The notes below the pieces were generated by a model that worked only from the letters and a program-made list of their open reading frames with translations, ran no database searches and was not told where the DNA came from. This document shows positions 53,267 to 63,882 of a DNA stretch of 64,000 nucleotides, in pieces (the stretch's first letter is position 1; the number at the start of each line of letters is the position of its first letter). The stretch is from contig WOZO01000041.1 of NCBI GenBank assembly GCA_011620315.1, positions 1 to 64,000 of the forward strand, given 5' to 3'. The position numbers and the translations under genes are program-made. The DNA is from Sideroxydans sp. (GTDB lineage Bacteria; Pseudomonadota; Gammaproteobacteria; Burkholderiales; Gallionellaceae).

Positions 53267-54118
53267 ATGAACCTGATCCTCCAAGCCCTGCACCCTATCC
53301 CCGCCGTCCAGGTCGAACACATCGCCAGCCTTGCCGCCGCACAGCGCATTGAACAATTGACCCCGCACACCTACCGTCTTCGCGGCGTCGAACCGCACGG
53401 GATCATCGGCGCGTATTGTTACGAGCATCAGATCGACTGCGGCTACGTGCCGCAGGGCAAGCATCTGGGCGATTTCGGTCTGCTGGTGATGGATATGGAT
53501 TCGACGCTGATCAGCATCGAATGCATCGACGAGATCGCCGACATGCAGGGCATCAAGCCGCAGGTGGCTGAGATCACCGAAGCGGCGATGCGCGGCGAGA
53601 TCGACTTTTCCGAAAGCCTGCGCCGCCGTGTGGCATTGCTGCGGGGGCTGGATGAATCGGCTTTGCAGCGCGTGTACGACGAACGTCTGCAACTCAATCC
53701 CGGCGCGGAGAAGATGCTGGCTGCGATGAAGCAGCACGGTATCAAGACGCTGCTGGTGTCCGGCGGTTTCGTGTTTTTCACCGAACGCCTGAAGGCGCGT
53801 CTCGGCCTCGACTACGCGCACGCCAACACGCTGGAGATCGTGGACGGCAAACTGACCGGCAAGGTGCTGGGCGACATTGTGGATGCGCAGGGCAAGGCCG
53901 ACCTGCTGAACCGCGTGCGCGAAGAGCTGGGCTTGAACCGCGAGCAGGTGATCGCCATGGGCGACGGCGCGAACGACCTGAAGATGATGGCGCAGGTGGG
54001 TGTGAGCATGGCCTACCACGCCAAGCCGGTGGTGCGCGCGCAGGCCAGCCACGCGCTAAACTTCGTTGGCCTGGATGGCCTATCCACCTTGTTCGAGCAG
54101 GCATGCGATCAGGCCTGA
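53267..54118 (+). CDS. serB: Phosphoserine phosphatase SerB
   Basis: 283 aa. LLVMDMDSTLISIECIDEIADMQG, LLVSGGFVFFTERLK, VIAMGDGANDLKMM. Confidence 0.96.
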   Translation: MNLILQALHPIPAVQVEHIASLAAAQRIEQLTPHTYRLRGVEPHGIIGAYCYEHQIDCGYVPQGKHLGDFGLLVMDMDSTLISIECIDEIADMQGIKPQVAEITEAAMRGEIDFSESLRRRVALLRGLDESALQRVYDERLQLNPGAEKMLAAMKQHGIKTLLVSGGFVFFTERLKARLGLDYAHANTLEIVDGKLTGKVLGDIVDAQGKADLLNRVREELGLNREQVIAMGDGANDLKMMAQVGVSMAYHAKPVVRAQASHALNFVGLDGLSTLFEQACDQA

Positions 54119-54603
54119 AAGCTGCCTGCGCATTAAGCGGACTGATGTTCGCGATGGCTTGCCATGCGGCCGACAAGTACGGCCCGTTCGACGAGATCGA
54201 ATATCAGCCGCTGAAGGAATTATGGCTGAGCACAGGGTTCGAGACCTGGCACTTCGATAGCGGGCCGGATCTGAACGGCCACAACCCGGGCTGGGGGATC
54301 GACTATCGTTTCTCGACGACGCTTTCCGTCACCGGCGGCAAGTTCTTCAACAGTGACCGGCATGATTCCAACTATCTTGGTTTGAGCTGGCAGCCGCTCG
54401 CGGCGGGCCCGTTCAGATTGGGCATGTTCGGCGGTTTGCTCGATGGTTATCCCAGAATGCAAGGTGGCGGGACTTTCCTTGCAGCAGTGCCGGTGATCAG
54501 TGCCGAATACGGTCGCATCGGCGCCAACCTCATCATCGTCCCCACCATTCAGGATCGTATCTACGGCGGGATCTCGCTGCAACTCAAACTAAAGTTGTAC
54601 TGA
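54103..54603 (+). CDS. Small predicted outer-membrane beta-barrel protein of unknown function
   Basis: 166 aa. Signal peptide, KELWLSTGFETWHFD..NPGWGIDYRFSTTLSVTGGKFFNSDRHDSNYLGLSWQPLA. Resembles a conserved betaproteobacterial family. Confidence 0.65.
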   Translation: MRSGLKAACALSGLMFAMACHAADKYGPFDEIEYQPLKELWLSTGFETWHFDSGPDLNGHNPGWGIDYRFSTTLSVTGGKFFNSDRHDSNYLGLSWQPLAAGPFRLGMFGGLLDGYPRMQGGGTFLAAVPVISAEYGRIGANLIIVPTIQDRIYGGISLQLKLKLY

Positions 54604-55395
54604 ATCGGCCCCGCTCGGCCGGAGGCTGCTTTGCGGCACCGCCACCGCTGCCCGCGATTTTTTCAGCCCCTTGTTGCGATACATCGCATCATCCGCGGCA
54701 TCGACCAACTCCATCCCGTTCACACCGTCCGCGGGATAAAAGGCGAACCCCGCGCTGACACCCAGTTCCAGTGTATGGCCGCGCACTTCGAAAGGCCGCG
54801 ACAGGGCAACCGTGATCTTGCGGATCACGCGTTCCGCGTCGGCCGTGCTTTCCGCATCGGTTAGCAGGATCGCGAATTCATCCCCGCCGATGCGCGCCAC
54901 GGTATCGCTTGCGCGTATCCCGCTCTCGATGCGCACAGCCGCCAGCTTCAGCACCACATCGCCGATGCGGTGGCCGAATCGATCATTGATGGGTTTGAAA
55001 CTATCCAGATCGAGGAAGACCACGGCGAAACTGCTCTGCTCGCGCTTGGCCACCACCAGCGCTTGCTGCAGCCTGTCGTTGAACAACTGGCGGTTGGGCA
55101 TGCCGGTCAGCGGATCGTGGTAAGCCATCTGCATCGGGCGCAACTGAAAGTTCAGCATGAAAGGGACGCAGATGAGCGCCAGCAGGGCTGCATCCGCCAT
55201 GGCGCGTATCCAGATAGGATAGCCCTGCGCTTCCATCATCGGATCGACGGTCAGCATCAGCAACATCTCTGCCAGCGCGATCAGGCCCAGCAATATGAGG
55301 AAATGGCGCATCGGAATATGCTGATTCAAACTGACTTCCCTTTCTTGACTAGCCATCGGGCTCTTTTTTGCAGACTCTACGCACATTGGATACAA
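54589..55395 (-). CDS. Membrane GGDEF diguanylate cyclase
   Basis: 268 aa. TM segments; DPLTGMPNRQLFNDRLQQAL; intact IGGDEFAILLTD. Confidence 0.92.
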   Translation of the reverse strand: MYPMCVESAKKSPMASQEREVSLNQHIPMRHFLILLGLIALAEMLLMLTVDPMMEAQGYPIWIRAMADAALLALICVPFMLNFQLRPMQMAYHDPLTGMPNRQLFNDRLQQALVVAKREQSSFAVVFLDLDSFKPINDRFGHRIGDVVLKLAAVRIESGIRASDTVARIGGDEFAILLTDAESTADAERVIRKITVALSRPFEVRGHTLELGVSAGFAFYPADGVNGMELVDAADDAMYRNKGLKKSRAAVAVPQSSLRPSGADSVQL

Positions 55396-55507
55396 ACAAA
55401 CACCCCTTGATTACATCGGGAATTAGACTCTGAAAAAAGCATCGCCGCCATGCCCCGATTGGGCTATCGTTGCATACCGGAATCACGCACCAAAAGGCAT
55501 CCCTCAC

Positions 55508-58500
55508 ATGACGCAAGAGATCAGCACCGAAGTCCTCCTCGAAAAATACGCGGAAGCCGACGAGAACACGGTGCAGGACGTGCGCCGCCGCGTGGCGCGC
55601 GGACTGGCGCAGGCCGAGAAGCCGGACCAGCGCGCGCAATGGGAAGAGACCTTCTTCCAAGCTCAAGAAAATGGTTTCGTTCCCGCCGGCCGCATCAACT
55701 CCGCCGCCGGACTCAACATGCAGGCCACGCTGATCAACTGTTTCGTGCAACCGGTGGGCGACGCCATCTCCGGCTTCAGCGACGGTCGACCCGGCATCTA
55801 CGACGCGCTGCAGCAGGCCGCCGAGACCATGCGCCGTGGCGGCGGTGTGGGCTACGACTTCTCCGCGATCCGCCCCGAAGGCGCGCACGTCAAAGGCACC
55901 AACTCGCGCGCTTCCGGCCCCATTTCCTACATGCGCGTGTTCGACCGTTCCTGCGAGACGGTTGAGTCTGCCGGCGCGCGGCGCGGTGCGCAGATGGGCG
56001 TGCTGCGCTGCGACCATCCCGACATCGAAAGATTCATCAGCGCCAAGGACAAGGGCGACCTGCGCAACTTCAACATCTCGGTCGGCGTCACCGACGCGTT
56101 GATGCGGGCGGTGGAGAAGGACGAGGAATTCGAGCTGGTGCACGCCGCCGAACCCTCCGCTGCCCTCAAGGAAGCCGGTGCCACGCGGCGTGCCGACGGC
56201 AAGTGGGTGTATCGCAAAGTGCGCGCCACCGACCTGTGGAAACAGATCATCGAAAGCACCTACGACCATGCCGAACCGGGCGTGCTGTTCATCGACCTGA
56301 TGAACCGCGACAACAACCTGTCGTATTGCGAAGTGATCGAAGCGACCAACCCGTGCGTTACGGCGGATGCCTGGGTGATGACACGCGACGGCGCGCGACA
56401 AGTGCGCGATCTGATCGGCCAGTCCTTCGAAGCTGTCGTAAACGGCAAGTGCTACCCGACCGAATCGCAGGGCTTCTTCCTCACCGGCCACAAACCGGTG
56501 CTGCGCCTGAACACCCGCGAAGGCCATAGCCTGCGCCTGACCGCCGACCATCAAGTACTGCGCGTATCCAGAATGACACGCTACGTGCGCGAAACGGAAT
56601 GGGTCAAAGCGGGAGAACTGATATCCGGTGACCAAGTCGTGCTGCACGACCATCGCGCCCCGCATACCTGGGGCGGTACACACACCGAAGCCGAGGGGTA
56701 TCTGATCGGCCTGCTGATCGGCGATGGCACACTGAAATCAGACAAGGCCGTGCTGAGCGTATGGGATGCAGCCGCGCTGAAACAAGCCAACGGTGAAGAC
56801 ATACAACCATCGAACGCTATCGCCAGCGTGATGCTGGCGGCAGCGCAGGCCGCACGCACACTGCCGCATCGTGCCGACTTTAATGGCTGGCAGCGACCAG
56901 TAGACGGACGCGGCGAATTCAGGCTGGCGACAGGCGCATTGCGTTCGCTGGCGTTGCAACTGGGGCTGTCGCCCGGCAACAAACGCTTCACGCCCGCGAT
57001 GGAGAATGCCTCATCCGATTTCTACCGGGGCGCATTGCGCGGCATGTTCGACGCCGATGGCTCCGTGCAAGGAACGCAGGAAAACGAGCTTTGTCAAAGA
57101 CAAAGCGAGTTTCGGCGCAGCCACAAAGGCATCAGCGTCCGCCTGACGCAGACCGACCTCGGAAACCTGCAAACCGTGCAGCGCATGCTGCAACGGCTAG
57201 GCATCGTGTCGACCATCTATCAGGATCGCCGCCCGGCAGGCATGAAGCGATTGCCGGACGGCAAAGGCAGCGCGAAAGAATATGCCTGCCAGGCGCTGCA
57301 CGAACTCATCATCAGCGGCGACAACCTCGCGCGCTACGCGGAACGCATCGGCTTTGCAGACAGCGACAAGATGGACAAGCTCAGCGTTTCTCTGGCGAGC
57401 TATAAGCGCAAGCAGAATGCGGAACGCTTCGTCGCCACCGTCGAATCACTGGAAGAGGATGGCGAGGAAGATGTGTATGACGTGACCGTGGCCGAGGTGC
57501 ATGCTTTCGATGCCAACGGTTTGTACGTGCACAACTGCGCCGAGCAACCCCTCCCACCCTACGGCTGCTGCTGCCTCGGTTCCATCGACCTGACGCGCAT
57601 GGTGAAAGCGCCATTCTCCAATCAGGCAGGTTTCAATCACGAGCCGTTCAAGCAACTGGTGCGCACCTCGGTGCGCATGTTGGACAACGTACTGGACGTG
57701 ACCGCATGGCCGTTGCCGGAGCAGCAGCAGGAGGCGCGCAGCAAGCGCCGTGTCGGTCTGGGTTTCACCGGATTGGGCGATGCGCTGGCGATGTTGGGCC
57801 TGCGTTACGACACTGGCGAGGCGCGCGCCTTCGCCGCCGACATCACGCGCATCATGCGCGACGAGGCCTATTCCGCCTCGGTGGAACTGGCGCAGGAGCG
57901 CGGCAAGTTCCCGCTGCTGGATGCGGGGCAATACTTGGCTGCGCCGCGCTTCGCCTCGCGCCTGCCGGACGAGTTGAAAGGCAAGATACGCAAGCACGGC
58001 ATCCGCAATAGCCACCTGCTTTCCATCGCGCCCACCGGCACCATCTCGCTGGCCTTCGCCGACAACGCTTCGAACGGCATCGAGCCGCCCTTCTCCTGGT
58101 TCTACACGCGCAAGAAGCGCATGCCGGACGGCACCACCAAGGACTATTCGGTGGAAGACCACGCCTGGCGTCTGTACAAGAAACTGGGCGGCGACACTAA
58201 CAAACTGCCGGGGTCGTTCGTCACTGCGCTGGAGATCAGTGCCATCGACCACATGAAGATGGTGGCCGCCGTCGCGCCGTTCATCGACACCTCGATCAGC
58301 AAGACGGTGAACGTGCCGGCCGACTATCCCTACGAGGATTTCAAGGACCTGTACACCGAAGCATGGAAGGCCGGACTGAAAGGTCTGGCGACCTATCGCC
58401 CGAACAGCGTTCTGGGCTCGGTGCTGTCGGTCACGCCGGAGCCGAAAACGGACGAACAACCGCAGGATTTCGTGTTCGACCAGGACAGGCGCATCGAACT

Positions 58501-59515
58501 GGAAGCCGCGCCCACGCCGGCGCTGGCCTCCTTGCGCTGGCCGGGCCGCCCCAAGTTGCCCGCCGGCAGCGAAGGCTGGGTATCGCAGGTGGTGAAACAT
58601 CCGCTGGGCAGCTTCGTGGCCTTCGTTTCGCACACCTCGAACGGCTGCAACCATCCGTTCGAAGTCTGGGTGAACGGCTCCGAGCAGCCGCGCGGACTCG
58701 GCGCGCTTGCGAAGTCGCTGTCGATGGACATGCGCACGCGCGACCCGGTGTGGATACGCATGAAGCTGGAGATGCTGACCAAGACCGCGGGCGACGACGC
58801 CTTCGACATGCCGATGCCGCCCGACGGCGAGATGAAGCGCATGCCCAGCCTGGTCGCCGCGTTCGCGCACCTGCTGAAATACCGCATCGAGGCGCTGGGC
58901 GCGCTGGAGATCACCGAAGGCGTGACCACGCCGATGATGGACGCGCTGTTCGCAAAGAAGGAACCGAAGACCGGCACCGACGGCACGATGAGCTGGACCG
59001 TGGACATCGCCAACGCCGGCACCGGCGACGACTTCGTGCTGGGCCTGAAGGAACTGGTGCTGCCCGACGGCCAGCGCCGTCCCTACTCGATGTGGCTGTC
59101 CGGCGTGTATCCGCGCGCACTGGACGGGCTGTGCAAGGTGCTCAGTCTGGACATGCGCGTGATCGACCCGGCCTGGATCGGCATGAAGCTGCGCAAGCTG
59201 CTCAACTTCGGCGAACCGCTGGGCGACTTCATGGCGCGCGTGCCGGGCGGCATGAAGATGGAGAGCTACCCCTCGACGGTGTCGTACGTCGCCAAGCTCA
59301 TCATCCACCGCTACGCCATGCTCGGCATCCTCGACGAACACGGCTATCCGGTGCAGCAGATGGGCGTGCTGGAAATCCCCGAAGGGCAGATCAAACCCAC
59401 CACCGTCAAACCGATGACCGGCAAGCACTGCAAGGAATGCGGCAACGCCACGCTGATCAAGAAGGACGGCTGCGAGTTCTGCACCAGTTGCGGCGCGATC
59501 GGCGCGTGCGGCTAA
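55508..59515 (+). CDS. nrdJ: Adenosylcobalamin-dependent (class II) ribonucleoside-diphosphate reductase precursor, intein-containing
   Basis: 1335 aa. [68 protein letters not shown]; duplicated TSCPD-like C-terminal repeats and a CxxC..CxxC tail. Confidence 0.93.
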   Translation: MTQEISTEVLLEKYAEADENTVQDVRRRVARGLAQAEKPDQRAQWEETFFQAQENGFVPAGRINSAAGLNMQATLINCFVQPVGDAISGFSDGRPGIYDALQQAAETMRRGGGVGYDFSAIRPEGAHVKGTNSRASGPISYMRVFDRSCETVESAGARRGAQMGVLRCDHPDIERFISAKDKGDLRNFNISVGVTDALMRAVEKDEEFELVHAAEPSAALKEAGATRRADGKWVYRKVRATDLWKQIIESTYDHAEPGVLFIDLMNRDNNLSYCEVIEATNPCVTADAWVMTRDGARQVRDLIGQSFEAVVNGKCYPTESQGFFLTGHKPVLRLNTREGHSLRLTADHQVLRVSRMTRYVRETEWVKAGELISGDQVVLHDHRAPHTWGGTHTEAEGYLIGLLIGDGTLKSDKAVLSVWDAAALKQANGEDIQPSNAIASVMLAAAQAARTLPHRADFNGWQRPVDGRGEFRLATGALRSLALQLGLSPGNKRFTPAMENASSDFYRGALRGMFDADGSVQGTQENELCQRQSEFRRSHKGISVRLTQTDLGNLQTVQRMLQRLGIVSTIYQDRRPAGMKRLPDGKGSAKEYACQALHELIISGDNLARYAERIGFADSDKMDKLSVSLASYKRKQNAERFVATVESLEEDGEEDVYDVTVAEVHAFDANGLYVHNCAEQPLPPYGCCCLGSIDLTRMVKAPFSNQAGFNHEPFKQLVRTSVRMLDNVLDVTAWPLPEQQQEARSKRRVGLGFTGLGDALAMLGLRYDTGEARAFAADITRIMRDEAYSASVELAQERGKFPLLDAGQYLAAPRFASRLPDELKGKIRKHGIRNSHLLSIAPTGTISLAFADNASNGIEPPFSWFYTRKKRMPDGTTKDYSVEDHAWRLYKKLGGDTNKLPGSFVTALEISAIDHMKMVAAVAPFIDTSISKTVNVPADYPYEDFKDLYTEAWKAGLKGLATYRPNSVLGSVLSVTPEPKTDEQPQDFVFDQDRRIELEAAPTPALASLRWPGRPKLPAGSEGWVSQVVKHPLGSFVAFVSHTSNGCNHPFEVWVNGSEQPRGLGALAKSLSMDMRTRDPVWIRMKLEMLTKTAGDDAFDMPMPPDGEMKRMPSLVAAFAHLLKYRIEALGALEITEGVTTPMMDALFAKKEPKTGTDGTMSWTVDIANAGTGDDFVLGLKELVLPDGQRRPYSMWLSGVYPRALDGLCKVLSLDMRVIDPAWIGMKLRKLLNFGEPLGDFMARVPGGMKMESYPSTVSYVAKLIIHRYAMLGILDEHGYPVQQMGVLEIPEGQIKPTTVKPMTGKHCKECGNATLIKKDGCEFCTSCGAIGACG
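56354..57535 (+). other. Intein (394 aa) with LAGLIDADG homing endonuclease domain, in frame within RNR
   Basis: Starts [13 protein letters not shown], ends DANGLYVHN followed by +1 Cys. Hint blocks ([32 protein letters not shown]) and two DOD motifs ([24 protein letters not shown]). Interrupts [12 protein letters not shown]. Confidence 0.95.
57082..57112. repeat. Small imperfect palindrome inside the intein endonuclease domain
   Basis: aaacgagctttgtc-aaa-gacaaagcgagttt, 12 of 14 positions pair. Encodes [10 protein letters not shown] in frame. Confidence 0.7.
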
Positions 59516-59600
59516 TCCGCAAACAATCCAAGGTTGAACGTGCCGCCCGGGTGCGGTACGGTCCGGCTTCACGCTCACCCACCAAACATCTGCCGCAAAT

Positions 59601-60437
59601 ATGATTCGCCTCTGCCTTATATCCTGCCTGCTGTTCTTTTCCCTGTCTCTGTCCGCACATGCCGGCCTGCCATTGGCATCCAACGTACCCGGCGGCATCG
59701 CCATCATTCCACTGGGCGCTGTCGTCGAGCATGCACCGCCGCCCCGGGCATGGCTGAAAGAACAGCCGATCCTCGTGACGGCGGATAAAGGCAAGTGGTT
59801 CGCGGTGGTCGGTCTGCCACTGGACATGAAAACCGGCGTGCATACACTGCACGCCAAATTGAATGAAGAAACGATGTCGGTCGCATTCAAGGTCAAGCCC
59901 AAGAAATATCCCGAGCAGCACATCACCCTGAAAGACAAAGGCAAGGTGGAACTCTCCGAAGAAGACGCGAAACGGGCAGTCGGCGAGATCGCGCTCATCA
60001 AGCAACTCAAGTTGCACTGGCAGCCGAGTGCGGACACCGACCCCGCTTTCATCCTGCCCGCGCAAGGCAGACTGTCCGGCAAGTTCGGCTCACGCCGAGT
60101 ATTCAACGGACAACCGCGCGCACCGCATGCGGGTATCGATGTGGCGGTAGGCAAAGGCACGCAGGTCGTTGCCAGCTCCCGTGCCAAGGTGCTCGCGGTC
60201 GGTGATTATTTCTTCAACGGCAAGACCATCTTCCTGGACCACGGCAACGGCCTCATCACCATGTACTGCCATCTGGATCGCATCGACGTCAGCGACAACG
60301 AAGCAGTGCGCAAAGGACAACGGATCGGCCTGTCCGGCATGACCGGCCGCGCCACCGGTCCGCACCTGCACTGGAGCGTGATCCTCAACGGCGCGATGGT
60401 CGATCCCAAGCTGTTCCTGCCGCGCCGCCCGCAGTAG
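59601..60437 (+). CDS. M23 family metallopeptidase
   Basis: 278 aa. Signal peptide; GRLSGKFGSRRVFNGQPRAPHAGIDVAV...TGPHLHWSV. Confidence 0.94.
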   Translation: MIRLCLISCLLFFSLSLSAHAGLPLASNVPGGIAIIPLGAVVEHAPPPRAWLKEQPILVTADKGKWFAVVGLPLDMKTGVHTLHAKLNEETMSVAFKVKPKKYPEQHITLKDKGKVELSEEDAKRAVGEIALIKQLKLHWQPSADTDPAFILPAQGRLSGKFGSRRVFNGQPRAPHAGIDVAVGKGTQVVASSRAKVLAVGDYFFNGKTIFLDHGNGLITMYCHLDRIDVSDNEAVRKGQRIGLSGMTGRATGPHLHWSVILNGAMVDPKLFLPRRPQ

Positions 60438-60451
60438 CGACATCGCCGCAA

Positions 60452-60472
60452 GGCCCCGCTTCGCGTGGGGCC
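60452..60472 (+). terminator. GC-rich hairpin downstream of the M23 peptidase
   Basis: ggccccgcttcgcgtggggcc, 15 bp after the stop codon; no T tract. Confidence 0.45.
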
Positions 60473-60614
60473 AATGGTGTAAACTCCGCCGCACATCACA
60501 CCATTACAGGCGCGGGCGGCAAACGTCCGGATCGCGCCGAACCGGAGAGAGTAAGCTTCATGTCATGCAATCCATTGCGGCTGGCGCGCACCTGCCGCCG
60601 AACCTAGACGCGGG

Positions 60615-63600
60615 GTGTCAATGAACCCATCCGTCCCCTCAGAACATGCCGGCCATACCGGAGTCGCCCGCGCGCTGACCTGGCGCTATGCCATCGCGCT
60701 CGCGCTGGTGGCGACGCTGTCCACGGCGGCGTGGATCAGCCTCGATCTGGTGATCACCGAACAGAAGAGCACGGCGGCGGTGGTCAACGTCAGCGGACGC
60801 CAGCGCATGCTGAGCCAGCGCACCGCACTGTTCTCCAACCTGCTGACCGATGCGCGCAAGAACGAGCGACCGGCCTTCCGCGCCAAGCTGCAGGAAGCCA
60901 TTGCCCTGATGGACGTCTCGCACCAGGGGCTCACACATGGCAATGCGGAAATGGGACTGCCCGGCATCCTGTCGCCGACCGTGCGCGCCATGTATTTCAA
61001 CGGCCCGCACGCGCTCGACACGCAGGTGGAGACCTACATCAAGGCGGTGCGCGAGCTGCTGCAGTTGGATGACGGCGCGCTGCAGCACGACCACCCGCTG
61101 CTGCAATACATCACGCGCACCGCGCCGGGTCCGCTGGTCGCCGCGCTGGACGACATGGTGCAGCAGTACCAGCTGGAGGGCGAGACAGCGGTCGCGCGCC
61201 TGAAACAGGCCGAGACCCTGTTCTGGGGGAGCACCCTGCTGTTGCTGCTGCTGGAAGCGGTCCTGATCTTCCACCCGTTCACCCGCCATGTGCGGACCAT
61301 CATCGGCAAGCTGCAGCAGGTGACCGACGAACTGCGCCTGCATCAGGAACACCTGGAGGAACTGGTGCGCCGGCGCACGCGGGAACTGGAACAGCAAAGC
61401 AAGGAACTGGCCGAGAGCGAGGAGAAGTTCCGCCTGATCGGCACCTTCGCCAAGGACGCCATCGTCATCGTCGGCCCGGACGAGTTGATCATGTACTGGA
61501 ATCCGGCCGCCGAGCAGATTTTCGGCCATGCCGCCGCCGACGCAATGGGACAGAACCTGCATGGGCTGCTGACACCGGAAAGTGAACGCGAACGGGCGCA
61601 TAACGCCTTCAGCCGCTTCCGCCACAGCGGCGAAGGCAAGCTCATCGGCACCACGTTCGAGATCAGCACGCTGCGCAAAAACGGCAACGAGTTCCCGGTC
61701 GAACTGTCCATCTCCGCCTTCCGCCTGCACGGAAGCTGGCATGCACTGGGCCTGATCCGCGACATCACCGAACGCAAGCTGGCGGAGGACGCACTGCGCC
61801 AGCAGAAGCAGTTCCTGGACGACATCATCAACAGCCTGCCCGGCATCTTTTACATGCTGGATGCCGACGCGCACTTCGTGCGGGTGAATCCGCTGTTCCT
61901 GCAGGTGACCGGCCACACGCAGCAGGAACTCGACCGCATGACGGCGCTGGACCTGTTCGAGGGCGACGACCAGGCGCTGATCGCGCAGCGCATGCAGGAG
62001 GCGTTCCTCAACGGTTCCGCCTCGGCCGAGGCGGAGCTCGTGCTCAAGTCTGGGCAGAAGGTCCCCTACTACTTCACCGGTCATCTCAGCCGCAGAGACG
62101 ACCGTGCCTACCTGGTCGGCATCGGCACCGACATCACCGAGCGCAAGCGCTCGGAGGACGCGTTGCGCATCACCGCCAGCGTGTTCGACAACAGCCGGGA
62201 AGCCGTCCTGATCACCGATACCGACAACGACATCCTCGACGTCAACCAGGCCTTCCTCGACATCACCGGCTACAGCCGTGCGGAAGTGCTGGGCAAAAAT
62301 CCGCGCCTGCTCAGTTCTGGCCACCACGACCGCGACTTCTATGCCGCCATGTGGCAGACCCTGCGGCGGGAGCGCGGCTGGCGCGGCGAGATCTGGAACC
62401 GGCGCAAGTCGGGCGAGATCTACGCCGAGCTGCTGTCCATCTCGGCCATCTGCGACGGCGACGGCAAGGTGCAGCGCTACGTCGGCGTATTCTCCGACAT
62501 CAGCCACCTGAAGGCGCACGAGGCCGAGCTCAGCCGCATCGCGCATTACGACGCGCTGACCGGCATCCCCAACCGCGTGCTGCTCGCCGACCGCATGAAG
62601 CAGGCCATCGCGCAGGCCGCGCGCGAGCAGAACATGGTGGCAGTGTGCTATCTCGATCTGGACGGTTTCAAACACATCAACGACACGCTGGGGCACGACG
62701 CCGGCGACCAGGTGCTGGTCGAGATCGCCGACCGCATCGGCAAGACCCTGCGCGGCGGCGACACCGTGGCGCGTTTGGGCGGCGACGAGTTCGTGGTGGT
62801 GCTGCTCGGGCTGGAGAAGGGCGAGGAATGCATGGCCACGCTGGAACGGCTGCTGGCCGCCATCGCCGAACCCATGCAGGTCAAGGAACAGACGCTGGCG
62901 CTGAGCACCAGCATCGGCGTCAGCATCTACCCGCTGGACGACGAGGACCCGGACACCCTGCTGCGCCATGCCGACCAGGCCATGTACGTGGCCAAACAAT
63001 CGGGCAAGAACCGTTTCCACATCTACGACCCTGCGCTGGGCATGCGCACGCGCAGCCAGCATGCCCTGCTCAACAGCATCCGCGAGGCGCTGGAGCGGCA
63101 GCAGTTCGAGCTGCATTACCAGCCCAAGATCGACCTGCGCACGCGCCGCCTGGCCGGTGCCGAAGCGCTAATCCGCTGGCGCCACCCGACGCGCGGCCTG
63201 CTGTTCCCGGCCGAGTTCCTGCGCCCCATCGAGAACACCGAGCTCGACATCGAGATCGGCGACTGGGTGATTGCCAGCGCGCTGGCCCAGCTTGACCGCT
63301 GGCGGCAGGACGGACTGGACATCGAGGTCAGCATCAACATCTCGGCCCACCACCTGGAGTCGCGCAATTTCGTCGGCCAGCTGCAACAGCAGCTGGCGCA
63401 ATATCCCGACCTGCCACAAGATAGGCTACAGATCGAAGTGCTGGAGACGGCCGCGCTGAACGACATCGCCATCGTGCGCGACGTGATCGGGGCCTGCCGC
63501 AAGTTCGGCGTGCGCTTCGCGCTGGACGATTTCGGCACCGGCTACTCCTCGCTGTCCTACCTGAGCGGGCTGCCGGTGGACGTGCTCAAGATCGACCAGT

Positions 63601-63818
63601 CCTTCGTGCGCGACATGCTGGAAGACAAAGGCGACCACGCCATCGTGCAGGGCATCATCGGCTTGGCGCACGCGTTCGGCCGGCAGATCGTGGCCGAGGG
63701 CATCGAGACCGAGGCGCACTACCGCGCCCTGCTCGACATGGGCTGCAGCCACGGCCAGGGTTACCTAATCGCGCGCCCGATGGCGGCCGACGAACTGCGC
63801 CGCTGGAGCTTCGACTGA
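60615..63818 (+). CDS. PilJ-type sensor-PAS-GGDEF-EAL protein
   Basis: 1067 aa. TM plus NVSGRQRMLSQRTALFSNLL (PilJ-like N-terminus), PAS repeats, GGDEFVVVLLG, GAEALIRWRHP. GTG 60615 or ATG 60621 start. Confidence 0.94.
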   Translation: MSMNPSVPSEHAGHTGVARALTWRYAIALALVATLSTAAWISLDLVITEQKSTAAVVNVSGRQRMLSQRTALFSNLLTDARKNERPAFRAKLQEAIALMDVSHQGLTHGNAEMGLPGILSPTVRAMYFNGPHALDTQVETYIKAVRELLQLDDGALQHDHPLLQYITRTAPGPLVAALDDMVQQYQLEGETAVARLKQAETLFWGSTLLLLLLEAVLIFHPFTRHVRTIIGKLQQVTDELRLHQEHLEELVRRRTRELEQQSKELAESEEKFRLIGTFAKDAIVIVGPDELIMYWNPAAEQIFGHAAADAMGQNLHGLLTPESERERAHNAFSRFRHSGEGKLIGTTFEISTLRKNGNEFPVELSISAFRLHGSWHALGLIRDITERKLAEDALRQQKQFLDDIINSLPGIFYMLDADAHFVRVNPLFLQVTGHTQQELDRMTALDLFEGDDQALIAQRMQEAFLNGSASAEAELVLKSGQKVPYYFTGHLSRRDDRAYLVGIGTDITERKRSEDALRITASVFDNSREAVLITDTDNDILDVNQAFLDITGYSRAEVLGKNPRLLSSGHHDRDFYAAMWQTLRRERGWRGEIWNRRKSGEIYAELLSISAICDGDGKVQRYVGVFSDISHLKAHEAELSRIAHYDALTGIPNRVLLADRMKQAIAQAAREQNMVAVCYLDLDGFKHINDTLGHDAGDQVLVEIADRIGKTLRGGDTVARLGGDEFVVVLLGLEKGEECMATLERLLAAIAEPMQVKEQTLALSTSIGVSIYPLDDEDPDTLLRHADQAMYVAKQSGKNRFHIYDPALGMRTRSQHALLNSIREALERQQFELHYQPKIDLRTRRLAGAEALIRWRHPTRGLLFPAEFLRPIENTELDIEIGDWVIASALAQLDRWRQDGLDIEVSINISAHHLESRNFVGQLQQQLAQYPDLPQDRLQIEVLETAALNDIAIVRDVIGACRKFGVRFALDDFGTGYSSLSYLSGLPVDVLKIDQSFVRDMLEDKGDHAIVQGIIGLAHAFGRQIVAEGIETEAHYRALLDMGCSHGQGYLIARPMAADELRRWSFD

Positions 63819-63882
63819 TGAAGACCCTGTCGACACAACCGGCGCGTGCCGCAGCGCGCGGTGCCACAAAAAAGGAACAACC

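Noticed and set aside
55396-55507. Cobalamin riboswitch or NrdR box upstream of class II RNR
   Set aside because: No recognisable B12-box (GCCACTG-like) or NrdR palindrome in the short leader.
57446-60187. 913-aa minus-strand ORF antisense to nrdJ and the M23 gene
   Set aside because: Shadow ORF from high-GC codon bias: His/Arg/Val-rich translation with no domain motifs, lying across two well-supported plus-strand genes.
60500-60615. GEMM-type c-di-GMP riboswitch upstream of the GGDEF-EAL gene
   Set aside because: Contains ggcaaac, but the expected GEMM core (GACGCAAAGCC and second stem context) is absent.
60639-63116. 825-aa minus-strand ORF antisense to the GGDEF-EAL gene
   Set aside because: Antisense shadow ORF; low-complexity His/Gln/Val composition and no recognisable family.
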